DNA of 64,000 nucleotides from Cryobacterium sp. MLB-32. Its GTDB lineage: Bacteria; Actinomycetota; Actinomycetes; Actinomycetales; Microbacteriaceae. Shown one piece after another: positions 16,146-24,498 of this stretch. The position numbers were made by a program, and so were the translations under genes. A model generated the notes under the pieces. That model worked only from the letters and a program-made list of their open reading frames with translations. It was not told where the DNA came from and did no database searches. How positions within the stretch are numbered: the first letter of the stretch is position 1; the number at the start of each line of letters is the position of its first letter. The DNA lies in NCBI RefSeq assembly GCF_000738085.1, contig NZ_JPRS01000006.1:42842-106841 (forward strand), read 5' to 3'.

Positions 16146-18551
16146 TCAGGAGATCGTGAAGGTCAACGTAGAAATGAAGGGATTCAGTTCGGAGTGGTCG
16201 ATCACTCCCGAAAAGTTTGATCGGTAGGCGTTCGGCGGGATCATCAGGCTGACTGCTGGCGTGAGCACGTAGGTACCACGATGCGAGCCGACGGCCGTGA
16301 TGAGCGCCTGGGCCGAAGTCGCCAGCGCCAGCGGCGGTGCGGAGATGCCACTTATGGGGTCGGAACCGGGTCGGGCCGTGATTGAACCCGGTGTGATCGA
16401 CAGGTTCTCAACGCTGAGGGTGCGCGGGGTCGACTCGACCGATCCGGCCGCGCTGGTCGGGGTGGTCGCCTCTACCGACACGGTCCATGACGCCCCGGAT
16501 CCACGGGCGTCGGTTATGGTCCACTCGGTGGACAGGCCCGTCGCGTACTGGGTTGTCGTGCCGTCGAGCGTGACGGCGGAGAGAGCGGCGCCGGCCGTCA
16601 CAATCTCGAGCGGTCCAGGAACGGGCTCCGGGTCGGTCGAGGTTGCTGCATTGAGGGTGATCGCGCCGTCGACGGTGAGAGCTCGTCCGGTGAAAGCGCA
16701 CTGAGCGCCGATCGAAATCGCGGCGAGTCCCAGAATGGTGCCCTGGAACCCGCAGGCAGCCCCGAGGGTGACTGCGCCCGTGACCTGCCAAAACACCCGG
16801 GAGGCCTGCGCGCCGTTGACGAGGGTGATGGTGCTCCCGGCGGCCGTATTGAATGCGGCGTCGACCTGAAAGATGAAGACGGCGTTGGGGTTGCCCTGGC
16901 CGTCGAGGATGAGTGCGGTGCTCACCGACAGGGCCGCGGCGGAGCGGTAGACCCCCGCTGTGAGGGTACGCCCCCCGAGATCGCCGGCGAGGCTCGCGGA
17001 GGGCGTCCGTGCCACCGCATCGTTGTAGGCCAGTCGAAGGTCCGCCTGGGCCTGTGCGGCAGCGGCGTCGCCGTAGTGTGTCGCGCCGGTGATGATTCCG
17101 GGAGGAAAGCCGGTGATCGCGACGCCAGGGCTCGTGCCGACGTCACCGTTCATCGTCGATGTGCTCGTGTTCGCCACCGACGCGGACGCCAGGAGGGCAT
17201 AACTCCGGGCCGTTCCCAGCCAGATCGTTGCCTCGCTGTTGAGCGTCGTGCCGTTGAGCGAAATTGCCCCGGCGCGCGACAGCGCCCGACCGAGGAAACC
17301 GGAACTGTTGCCGATGCTCACGGCCCCCTGCGCCAGGAGAGAACCCGTGAAAGCGGAGGCGGCGCCGAGGGACACCGCACCTTTCACCCGCCAGAACACC
17401 CTCGATACCTGGGCGCCGTTGACGACTTTCACAGTGCTCCCCGCCGAGGTCGTGAGAGTGGAGTCGAGCTGCAGGATAAAGACCGAGTGTACGTTTCCTT
17501 GCCCGTCGAGCAGCACCGTGCCGTTGAGGGAGAGTGGACCGGCTGCGGCATAGACGCCAGACGTGAGCGTACGACCGCCGAGGTCTCCCGAGAGTGTCCC
17601 CGTGGGCGTGCGGGCAGCGGCGTCGGTGGACGCCGCTGACAGGTCCACCTGCGCCTGCGCCGCCTGGCTGTCGTTGACGTGGGTGCTGCCGCTGTTGAGT
17701 CCCGGCGGGAAACCGGTCAGAACGGTCCCGGGGCTCACGCCCACGTTGCCGCTGAGCGTCGTCATCCCCGTGTTCGTCACGGATGTGCCGGCGAGCGCCG
17801 AGTATGCCCCTGCCGTTCCGAGATTGACGGGGGCCTCGGGCAGTATGACGCTCGTGTCCAGGGCGAGCGCTGCCGTGAGTGACAGGGCACGTCCCACGAC
17901 GGTGCTTCCCGCCCCGATGGAGATCGCGGCGAGGCCGAGGAGTGTGCCGGCGAAGCTCGCCGACGCGCCCAGAGTTGTCGCGCCGACCACCTGCCAGAAG
18001 ACCCGCGAGGACTGTGCCCCGTTCACCAGAACGATTCTGGCGGCGGCGGCCATGCCGAAGGCCGCGTTGACCTGGAAGATGAAGACGGCCGCAGGATCGC
18101 CTTGGGCATCGAGCGTGAGCGCCGAGCTGATCGACAGTGCGGCAGCAGAGCGGTACACCCCTGCCGTGAGAGTCGTACCGCCGAGATCCCCGGCAATCGC
18201 CTGCGTGGGGACTTGGGCCGCGGTTGCCGAATACGCCGCGAGCGCATCGGCTTGGGCTTGGCGGGCGGCGGAGTCGCCCGGGTGCAGTTGGCCGGTCAGG
18301 ATACCCGGCGGGAAACCGGACACGGCGAGCCCTGGATATGACCCGACATTCCCGCTGACCGCAGAGGCTCCCGTGTTGGCCACCGACGTTCCCCCGAGAA
18401 GGGAGTACGTCGAAGCCGTGCCGAGATCAACGACGGTTCCCAACGCCTGGGCAGCGGGCGCACTGATTGTGACCTGTACCACCAGGACGACGATGAGCGC
18501 GAGTATCGCCATTCCGGGCCACCGCCCGGCGCACGGGCCGACGGTGCGCAT
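16146..18551 (-). CDS. Secreted protein with three tandem ice-binding-like (DUF3494) domains and a C-terminal WxL-like domain
   Basis: The 801-residue product has a signal peptide (AILALIVVLVVQVTISAPAAQA), then three DUF3494 domains of about 195 residues each (roughly 41-233, 236-428, 430-628), and a WxL-like domain (about 650-801). Each DUF3494 repeat keeps the same blocks: LGTAxxYxLLAxxSVxNTG, GNVGxxPGxxxxGFPPG, GDLGGxTLTxGVYxxAAxLS, VFIFQVxxxF, LVNGAQxSRVFWQV, GASxxFxGTLLGLAAISIG and GRALS. The third domain alone has the cysteine pair (GAACGFQG, GAQCAFTG) often seen in ice-binding proteins. DUF3494 proteins fold as beta-solenoids; characterised members bind ice, but others act as adhesins. 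The start is ATG 18551, whose A is shared with the TGA of the DUF916-type gene, implying coupled translation. The combination suggests an ice-binding or adhesive protein displayed on the cell wall; the function itself is inferred. Confidence 0.88.
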   Translation of the reverse strand: MRTVGPCAGRWPGMAILALIVVLVVQVTISAPAAQALGTVVDLGTASTYSLLGGTSVANTGASAVSGNVGSYPGLAVSGFPPGILTGQLHPGDSAARQAQADALAAYSATAAQVPTQAIAGDLGGTTLTAGVYRSAAALSISSALTLDAQGDPAAVFIFQVNAAFGMAAAARIVLVNGAQSSRVFWQVVGATTLGASASFAGTLLGLAAISIGAGSTVVGRALSLTAALALDTSVILPEAPVNLGTAGAYSALAGTSVTNTGMTTLSGNVGVSPGTVLTGFPPGLNSGSTHVNDSQAAQAQVDLSAASTDAAARTPTGTLSGDLGGRTLTSGVYAAAGPLSLNGTVLLDGQGNVHSVFILQLDSTLTTSAGSTVKVVNGAQVSRVFWRVKGAVSLGAASAFTGSLLAQGAVSIGNSSGFLGRALSRAGAISLNGTTLNSEATIWLGTARSYALLASASVANTSTSTMNGDVGTSPGVAITGFPPGIITGATHYGDAAAAQAQADLRLAYNDAVARTPSASLAGDLGGRTLTAGVYRSAAALSVSTALILDGQGNPNAVFIFQVDAAFNTAAGSTITLVNGAQASRVFWQVTGAVTLGAACGFQGTILGLAAISIGAQCAFTGRALTVDGAITLNAATSTDPEPVPGPLEIVTAGAALSAVTLDGTTTQYATGLSTEWTITDARGSGASWTVSVEATTPTSAAGSVESTPRTLSVENLSITPGSITARPGSDPISGISAPPLALATSAQALITAVGSHRGTYVLTPAVSLMIPPNAYRSNFSGVIDHSELNPFISTLTFTIS

Positions 18552-19576
18552 CAGGTCGGCGGGGCGACCCCGCCGGTCGATGTCGGTGTGGACACCGCCA
18601 CCTGGGCAAAGGCGCGCCGGGCTCGGCGGACGAACAGGAGGATGCGCCAGATGCCGAACGCAATGGCCGCGAGGATGAGCGCACTGGCGAGGACGAACCA
18701 CCAGGGGGCGTAGACGAAGCTCGTGCTCACGCGGGTGTCGCCGGCATCCGAGGCGAGGGCGGCCTCTGCAGTGCCGGCCTGCAGGAAAGGCGCCCCCGTG
18801 AGGTTTGCCTGCAGGTCGAGGGTGGCGCCCGGAAGGATGCTTTCGGGAGTAGCGAAGTCGATATTCGCGGTGGCACCGATCCAGCTGCTGATGTCGAGCA
18901 CCGCCGTCGGATGAAGAATCGTGTTGCCCGTATTCGTGATCGGCAGGGTGAATGTGACCGTGTCGTTCGAGACGGTCCAGCCGAGATCACCGTGCGTGAG
19001 GGTGGGGACGGCCGTGCCGGCCACCGCCAGATAGATCCGTACGCCCTGACGTTGGATGACGTCTAACCGCACGGAGGCGTCGCCGCCCGAGTTCGTAGTT
19101 TCTCCCTGCACCGGGGCACTTTCGATGATCACGCCTCCGGCGTAGTCGCCGGGGGTCGCCGTGGCCGGCACGCTGAGCCGGAACGGAACCGTGAGCTGGG
19201 AGTTCGCCGGAACGGTGATTGATTCCGCACCGAGGCTGACCCAGGCGCCGACACCGGTTCGGGCATCGGACTGGGCGGCGAGCGCGAAGGCGCCCTGCGG
19301 TGTGCTCTGCCCGTCGACGGCGTAGTTCAGCAGAGTCACCGCCTCGGCGCTGTGATTGCTGACAATCGCGTTCGCGTCGATCGCGGCCCCGGGGGCCAGG
19401 TTGATGTGAAAGAAGTCGGATTCGAGTTCCGGACGGATGCCGAGGGTCCCGTCGTCCACGGCCGTCGCCGGAGCGGCACCGAGGCCAATGAGGAATGGGG
19501 AAAGCGCCAGCGCCGCCACAAGCATGGCCAGACGCCGCGGCGCGCGCACTCGTGTGCGTGTGGAGCTGACGGTCAT
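18551..19576 (-). CDS. DUF916/WxL-interacting-type secreted protein with C-terminal membrane anchor
   Basis: The 341-residue product has a signal peptide (LAMLVAALALSPFLIGLGAAPATA) and an N-terminal domain beginning GTLGIRPELESDFFHINLAPGAAIDANAIVSNHS that resembles DUF916, the WxLIP peptidoglycan-binding domain. A second beta-rich part follows (about residues 165-280). The C-terminus has one transmembrane helix (WWFVLASALILAAIAFGIW) followed by RRARRAF, so the protein is anchored with its bulk outside. In Firmicutes such proteins sit in operons with WxL proteins and bridge them to peptidoglycan. Here the gene leads the operon and overlaps the ice-binding gene by one base (TGATG). ATG 19576 has only a weak AAGG upstream. 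Confidence 0.82.
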   Translation of the reverse strand: MTVSSTRTRVRAPRRLAMLVAALALSPFLIGLGAAPATAVDDGTLGIRPELESDFFHINLAPGAAIDANAIVSNHSAEAVTLLNYAVDGQSTPQGAFALAAQSDARTGVGAWVSLGAESITVPANSQLTVPFRLSVPATATPGDYAGGVIIESAPVQGETTNSGGDASVRLDVIQRQGVRIYLAVAGTAVPTLTHGDLGWTVSNDTVTFTLPITNTGNTILHPTAVLDISSWIGATANIDFATPESILPGATLDLQANLTGAPFLQAGTAEAALASDAGDTRVSTSFVYAPWWFVLASALILAAIAFGIWRILLFVRRARRAFAQVAVSTPTSTGGVAPPT

Positions 19577-19724
19577 AGAGAAACCTTAACTGAGAAAGTA
19601 TCAAATACCCCTTGAATGGGGGTTTTAATGTCGAACCCGAGACGCGCTTTGCGATGGTGATCGTAAGTACGGCGATGCACGCGTTTAGGGGGGAGGCCGC
19701 GACCGCGCCGCTGTAGTGGGAACG

Positions 19725-19932
19725 CTAGGCGTTGGGCGGAACGGCGAGGCGGAACGTCGGTGTCACAACGAACGTTCCGCTGCTGGACGCGGGAGCGGAG
19801 ATGAAAGCCTGTGTCACCGTGGAGACAGGGTGCGCTGATCGGCGGTGATGCCGGAGGGCTGACCGCTGCCCGTCGTGATGCTTCCCTGCGTGACCAGGAG
19901 ATTGCCCACCGGAAGGGTCCCGCGCGCGGCCC
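19725..19932 (-). pseudogene. Degenerate WxL-like domain fragment
   Basis: Translating leftward gives TLPVGNLLVTQGSITTGSG and then a stop. In another frame it gives VSTVTQAFISAPASSSGTF, then FVVTPTFRLAVPPNA and TAG. These match in order the TLPIGNLIVTPGTVTAGSGS and MSTSAQALVTS...GTYTLTPGYSLEVPANA blocks of the intact WxL-like gene at 15408-15995. The remnant has at least one frameshift, lacks the N-terminal half and ends before the final strand. It lies 149 bases upstream of the DUF916-type gene, so the locus once held a further WxL gene. Confidence 0.75.
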
Positions 19933-20110
19933 GTGAACTTTCGGCGTGTCAGGCTCCCAGCACGTCAGAAACGCCGTGTAGCGCCACGCTATCGGGCCTG
20001 GCTCCGGGGCGCGCAGGAGTGCGTCACCGGGCGCAATTCGCCCTCGCCAGACAGCCCCTGCCAACGAGGCCTAGATGTGAGAGTCTTGTCTGAAGGCTCT
20101 CAGTGGGCCT

Positions 20111-20152
20111 CCGGACGAGGGATCAGTACCCGGCACGCGACAAGACTGGCCA
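20111..20152 (+). promoter_or_regulatory. Guanidine-III riboswitch (ykkC-III)
   Basis: The segment reads CCGGACGAGG at 20111-20120, ACCCGG at 20128-20133 and GACAAGACTGGCC at 20139-20151. These are the conserved blocks of the ykkC-III guanidine aptamer (compare the Thermobifida fusca sequence with CCGGACGAGG, ACCCGG and GACAAGAC in the same order). The variable hairpin element GATCAGT lies between them and can pair with ACTGGC. It ends two bases before the ribosome binding site GGGAG (20154-20158) of an SMR exporter gene, the classic target. Free guanidine is expected to open the ribosome binding site. Confidence 0.88.
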
Positions 20153-20165
20153 CGGGAGTACTGTC

Positions 20166-20489
20166 ATGTCCTGGATTATTCTGATCGCCTCCGGCACTCT
20201 CGAAGCCGTCTGGGCCACCGCCCTGGGCAAGTCCGAGGGATTCACCAAAATCTGGCCGTCCATCATCTTCGGCGGGGCCCTGCTGCTGAGCATGGGCGGC
20301 CTTGCGCTCGCCATGCGGGACATTCCGATCGGCACGGCCTATGCGGTGTGGGTGGGCATCGGTGCCGCCCTTACCGTGACGTGGGCGATGGCCTTCGGTG
20401 GCGAACCCACGTCGCTGCTCAAGGTGGTGCTCATCCTCGGTCTGGTCGGGTGCGTTATCGGCCTCAAGCTCGTCGACGACAGTCACTGA
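20166..20489 (+). CDS. SMR family guanidinium exporter (Gdx/SugE-type)
   Basis: This four-helix small multidrug resistance protein has 107 residues. The essential glutamate is in helix 1 (SGTLEAVWATALGKSEGF, E13), and the motif order matches the SugE/Gdx subgroup more than EmrE-type multidrug pumps. Gdx proteins exchange guanidinium for protons. The upstream guanidine-III riboswitch makes this assignment strong, since the regulator and substrate agree. ATG 20166 has GGGAG seven bases upstream; a longer frame starting at 20103 would translate through the riboswitch and is rejected. Only one SMR gene is present, so it would work as a homodimer. Confidence 0.92.
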   Translation: MSWIILIASGTLEAVWATALGKSEGFTKIWPSIIFGGALLLSMGGLALAMRDIPIGTAYAVWVGIGAALTVTWAMAFGGEPTSLLKVVLILGLVGCVIGLKLVDDSH

Positions 20490-20503
20490 AGCGTCACGCC
20501 CGC

Positions 20504-21484
20504 CTAGCCGAGGTGCACGGCGCCAAACGCGAGGGCGGCCACGAGGGTCCACGACAGCAGGGCGACAACCAGGGCGCGCCAGCCGGTGCGCACGAGAGTG
20601 ACGAGCCGCACCGCCGCGCCGAGGGCGAACAGGGCCATCGCGAGCAGGGCGGTCTGCACCGTGTCGGCGGCAACCAGCAGGGGGGCGGGCAGCGGCAGCA
20701 GGCTGCCCAGCACGACTGCCACGATGAACCCGAAGACAAACAGGGGTACGAGCGGAGTGCGGGTGGGAGGGTCTTCGGCCAGAACGGGGCGGCGGCGCTC
20801 GACCGCCGACGCGACCGCGACGATCGGTGCCAGCATCAGCACGCGGGTGAGCTTGACCACGATGGCGATGGCCAGGGCGGCGGGCCCGGCCACCTGGGCG
20901 GTCGCCACGACCTGCCCGACGTCGTGGACCCCAGCCCCGACCCAGTGACCGAATTGGGCCGGAGACAGCTCGAGCGGATGCCACAGCAGCGGCAACACGG
21001 CGATCGCGACGGTGCCGCACAGGGTGACGAGGGCGATCGAGGTGGCCGTGTCCTCGTCCTTGGCCTTGACGGCGCCGCTCATGGCCCCGATCGCCGAGGC
21101 GCCGCAGATCGAAAAGCCGCTGGCAATGAGCAGGGGCTGGTGCCCGGGCAAGCGGAACAGTCTGCCGAGTCCCAGCGTGCCGGCGAAGGTGACGAGCACG
21201 ATGGCTACGGTGGTCGCGATGGTGACCCAGCCGAGCCCAGCGATGTCGCCGAGGCTGAGCTTCAGCCCCAGCAGCACGATTCCGAGGCGCATGAAACGCT
21301 GGCCGGCAACGGTGAGGCCCGGGGCGAGTGTTCCGGCGAGGGGGGTGCGCAGTGCGGGCACCTGGCCGACGATGATTCCGAGTCCGACGGCGAGCGTGAG
21401 CAGGGGAGCCGCCGGGATGAGGGTGTGCAGGCCCCACGAGGTCATGGCGGCGGCGGCCGCGAGGAGCACGCCCGGCAGCCACAT
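20504..21484 (-). CDS. YeiH family putative sulfate exporter (UPF0324)
   Basis: This is an integral membrane protein of 326 residues with about ten helices. It matches the YeiH/UPF0324 family by LTLAVGLGIIVGQVP near the N-terminus, GQRFMRLGIVLLGLKLSLGDIAGLG and FSICGASAIGAMSGAVKAKDEDTATSIALVTLCGT. The family is annotated as sulfate exporter by homology; transport specificity is not well established. The start is ATG 21484, with TAGGCT (on the minus strand, 21492-21497) and a seven-base spacer, so it is probably leaderless. It is convergent with the SMR gene (14 bases between stops). Confidence 0.88.
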   Translation of the reverse strand: MWLPGVLLAAAAAMTSWGLHTLIPAAPLLTLAVGLGIIVGQVPALRTPLAGTLAPGLTVAGQRFMRLGIVLLGLKLSLGDIAGLGWVTIATTVAIVLVTFAGTLGLGRLFRLPGHQPLLIASGFSICGASAIGAMSGAVKAKDEDTATSIALVTLCGTVAIAVLPLLWHPLELSPAQFGHWVGAGVHDVGQVVATAQVAGPAALAIAIVVKLTRVLMLAPIVAVASAVERRRPVLAEDPPTRTPLVPLFVFGFIVAVVLGSLLPLPAPLLVAADTVQTALLAMALFALGAAVRLVTLVRTGWRALVVALLSWTLVAALAFGAVHLG

Positions 21485-21532
21485 GAGTTCAAGCCTACTG
21501 CCCGACCAGGCGCCCGCCGCCGGGCACAGAAA

Positions 21533-21560
21533 AGCCGCTCCCCCCTGAGGAGGAGCGGCT
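21533..21560 (-). terminator. Terminator hairpin downstream of the desaturase
   Basis: AGCCGCTCC (21533-21541) pairs with GGAGCGGCT (21552-21560) around a ten-base loop. On the minus strand it is followed by TTTTCTG, a short U-run, giving a normal intrinsic terminator for the leftward desaturase gene. Confidence 0.75.
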
Positions 21561-21585
21561 GATGGCTGTGTTCTGGGTCTCGACA

Positions 21586-21618
21586 GGCTCGACCAGCGGT
21601 GGGGGCTCGACCAGCGGT
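21586..21618. repeat. Two direct repeats of GGCTCGACCAGCGGT
   Basis: The 15-mer occurs at 21586-21600 and 21604-21618, between the terminator and the end of the desaturase gene. The motif TCTCGACAGGCTCGACCAGC is, from memory, a common dispersed sequence in Microbacteriaceae; function unknown. Confidence 0.7.
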
Positions 21619-21642
21619 TGGGCGCTGGTGACCAGCGACCGG

Positions 21643-22743
21643 CTACCGGTAGCGGAAGCGGGCCACCATCGGGCAATCGAACGGGTCGCGGGCCGCGAGG
21701 CCGACCTTGTTCAGGTACTCGATGACGATTCCGTACGATTCGAACACACCGGTCTCGGTGTATTTGATGTCGTTGGACGCGCAATACTCCTTAGTGATTT
21801 CAGCCGCCTTGCGCAGGTGCGGGCGGGCCATGTTCGGGAACAGGTGGTGCTCGACCTGGTAGTTCAGGCCGCCCATGTAGGTGTCGATGAACGTGCCGCC
21901 ACGGATGTTCCGCGAGGTGAGCACCTGACGACGCAGGAAGTCGACCTTGCTTTCGGCGGGCAGTTGCGGCATGCCCTTGTGGTTCGGGGCGAAAGACGCT
22001 CCCATGTACACACCGAACACGGCGAGCTGCACACCGATGAAGGCGAACGCGAGGCCGAGGGGCAGGAAGAAGAAGATGACCGCGACGTAGAGCACGATAC
22101 GGCTGACGAGCATGGTGATTTCGACGGCGCGACTGTCGACTTTGTGCTTACCGAAGACCGTCTTGAGGCCCTGCACGTGAAGGTTGAAGCCTTCGAACAT
22201 CAACAGGGGGAAGAAGAGGTAGCCCTGTTTGCGCGTCACGAACGAGCCGAGCCAGCTCACCTTCGCGGCGTCTTCTTCGCGGAAAACGATGAAGTCGGGG
22301 TCGATGTCGGGGTCTTTGCCGATCACGTTCGGGTTGGCGTGGTGGCGGCTATGCTTCGTCATCCACCAGGCGTAGCTGATGCCCACGAACAGGTTGGCCA
22401 GGATGCGGCCCGCGCGGTCGTTGGCTTTGCCGGACTTGAAGACGGCGCGGTGAGAGGCCTCGTGGGCGAGGAAGGCGAACTGCGTGAAGATGATTCCGAG
22501 CGCGGCTGCGATGAGCAGCTGGTACCACGTGTCACCGAGCAGGATGAAGCCGGTAACGGCTCCGCCGGTCGCGACGACCAGGATCGAAAACATCATCCAG
22601 TAGAAGCCGGTGCGTCGACCGAGCAGTCCCAGATTGCGCACCGTGTGCAGCAGCGAGGAGTATTCGGTTGTGGGGTTCTTCTTGTCTCCACCCGGGCGCG
22701 TCCGAATGATTCGGACCGCGGGTGCGGCAGTAGCTTCCGACAT
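21643..22743 (-). CDS. Fatty acid desaturase (acyl-lipid/acyl-CoA, QVEHH type)
   Basis: This membrane-bound di-iron desaturase of 366 residues carries the three histidine boxes HEASH, HSRHH and QVEHH. QxxHH in the third box is typical of the COG3239 linoleoyl-CoA/front-end-like branch, found in many actinobacteria. It inserts a double bond in a membrane fatty acid, which increases fluidity in the cold. Hydrophobic segments flank the histidine boxes as expected. The start is ATG 22743, preceded by AAAGG; an ATG 45 bases upstream is possible. A near-consensus promoter (22867-22894) leaves a leader of about 115 bases, unusual in this genome where many mRNAs are leaderless. Confidence 0.92.
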   Translation of the reverse strand: MSEATAAPAVRIIRTRPGGDKKNPTTEYSSLLHTVRNLGLLGRRTGFYWMMFSILVVATGGAVTGFILLGDTWYQLLIAAALGIIFTQFAFLAHEASHRAVFKSGKANDRAGRILANLFVGISYAWWMTKHSRHHANPNVIGKDPDIDPDFIVFREEDAAKVSWLGSFVTRKQGYLFFPLLMFEGFNLHVQGLKTVFGKHKVDSRAVEITMLVSRIVLYVAVIFFFLPLGLAFAFIGVQLAVFGVYMGASFAPNHKGMPQLPAESKVDFLRRQVLTSRNIRGGTFIDTYMGGLNYQVEHHLFPNMARPHLRKAAEITKEYCASNDIKYTETGVFESYGIVIEYLNKVGLAARDPFDCPMVARFRYR

Positions 22744-22866
22744 GAGGCCTTTGGTAGACGTAAGACTTCTCAGCCAGGGTGTGAGCAATTACTCGTGGAG
22801 CAGATACCTCTCAGTGTACGGTCGCGACCCCACCTAACACCAAGTTTTCACACACTATTCCCAGTC

Positions 22867-22894
22867 ATTATATGCCATTCTGAGAATATATCAA
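22867..22894 (-). promoter_or_regulatory. Near-consensus promoter of the desaturase gene
   Basis: Reading leftward there is TTGATA (22889-22894), 16 bases, then a perfect TATAAT (22867-22872), in a local AT-rich patch. Predicted start near 22860 gives a 5' leader of about 115 bases. Confidence 0.65.
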
Positions 22895-22901
22895 GCCTGA
22901 C

Positions 22902-24436
22902 CTATCTCCAACTGGGCATCCATGTATGAAGCTGCCAGAAGGTGAACGATGTCTGGGTTCCCGTCCACAGTGGGTAAAAAAAGACGCTGATCAGAAGAGA
23001 AATAACCAAAAATACAGCCACGATTCGGCGGCCGATGACAACCCTGCCGGGGTCGGGTATTGCACCCCGCGGGTGCGGAATCAGCCCCAGCACGAGACCG
23101 ATCACGCAGGTCAGGCAGAGAAGAAGGTACGGCTCGAAGGCGATTGTGTAGAACTGGAATACGGTGCGGTTGAGGTACATGAGCCAGGGAAGGTAGCCGG
23201 CCACCATGCCCATCATGATGAGGCCGACCCGCCATTCACGGTAGCGGGCCAGGCGATACACCAGGTAGAACAGCGCGGCCGTGGCCGCCCACCAGATGAG
23301 CGGATTGCCGACCGAGGTGATCGCCGCCGAGCAGCTGTCGCTGGCGCAGCCGTCCTCGCCACGGCTGGTGCCGACGTAGTACATGCTTGTCGGCCGGATC
23401 ATAAACAGCCACGTGAGCGGGTTGGCCTGATACGGGTGTGGCGTGGACAGTCCTACGTGATACGTGTAGGCCGCCACCTGGTAGTGCCAGAAACTCTGGA
23501 TTGTGTGCGGAACCCAGGCGAGGGGCCCGCTCCACGCGGCGCCGAGTGAATCCGCCCAGTTGCGATAAAAGCCGCCGCGGGTGACAAACCAACCGGTCCA
23601 GGAAATGAGATAGGTGACTAGCGCGATCGGCACCATCAGAAGCAGATTGGCGGGCGCCTGCTTGAGGATCGCGGCACTGGCCCAGAACGACACCCCGGCG
23701 CGGCGCCGGGCGAGCGCGTCGACCACAACGGAGTACACGCCGAAGGCGGCGAGAAAATACAGGCCGGACCATTTGACGGAGCAGGCGAGTCCGAAGGCCA
23801 ACCCCGCCGCGATCAGCCACGGACGCCACCAGAGGGTGGGGCCCAGTGTGGATTGAGTCCCGCGGCCCGGCGTTGGTCGAGCCAGGCACCGAGTCGTCGT
23901 GCATGCCAGGGGCGGTCGAGGAGGATCGCGCCGAAACCGAGCAGGGCGAAGAACATCAGCGAGTTGTCCAGCAGGGCCACGCGCGACATCACGATGGCGT
24001 GTCCGTCGATCGCGAACAGGAACCCCGCGATCGTGGCGAGGGTCAGCGACCCGAACAGTCGGCGGGCGATCAGCATCAGCAGCACGACCGCGAGGATGCC
24101 GATCAGGGCGGTCGAGATGCGCCAGCCCCAGCTGCTGGCGGGGCCCGTGGCGGCCATTCCGAGCGCGATGAGCCATTTGCCGAGCGGCGGATGCACGACG
24201 AATGAGGGATCCGTCGTGAACACGCCGGTCTGGCCACCGGCGAAGAGGGCGTCGGCGTCGTTCGGCCACGTGGATTCGTAGCCGTTGATGAAGAGCGTCC
24301 AGGCGTCCTTCACATAGAACGTCTCGTCGAAGACGAGCGAGTGCGGGGTGCCGAGGTTCCACAGGCGCAGGGCGGCGGCAAGCACAACCACCAGGATGGG
24401 GGCGGCCCACCGGACCCATCGACTAGTAGCGAGCAC
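22902..24436 (-). pseudogene. pmt: Protein O-mannosyltransferase (Pmt, GT39), one-base frameshift
   Basis: The two halves together give a GT39 polyprenyl-phosphate-mannose:protein mannosyltransferase of about 510 residues. The N-terminal part (24436 to about 23845) contains the catalytic acidic pair in LVFDETFYVKDAWTLFINGYE and HPPLGKWLIALGM. It runs to WLDQRRAAGLNPHW. The remainder (GPTLWWRPWLIAAGLAFGLACSVKWSGLY to TSFTFWQLHTWMPSW) continues in the next frame. A TGGGGCCCC shortened to TGGGCCCC at 23837-23844 explains the break. GTG 24436 sits six bases after TACGAT, a leaderless start. Its location next to rsmI is the same as in mycobacteria (Rv1002c/Rv1003). It mannosylates secreted proteins at the membrane. 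It is pseudogene or sequence error. Confidence 0.85.
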
Positions 24437-24498
24437 CTGTCCATCGTAGTGAACAGGATCGGCGTCGGCTCCGATGTCGGGACTGAGACAATGGAATC

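Noticed and set aside
17196-17206. GGCATAACTCC, matching the arm of the 94-bp element
   Set aside because: Only 11 bases match, it lies inside the ice-binding gene, and no complementary arm is found about 80 bases away; chance.
19608-19621. Small hairpin CCCC-loop-GGGG with following T-run
   Set aside because: The stem has only four pairs and no rightward gene ends there; it lies in the promoter region of the leftward DUF916-type gene.
20101-20165. Two-hairpin guanidine-II (mini-ykkC) riboswitch as explanation of the leader
   Set aside because: ACGA is present but the flanking bases do not pair as in mini-ykkC; all conserved blocks fit ykkC-III.
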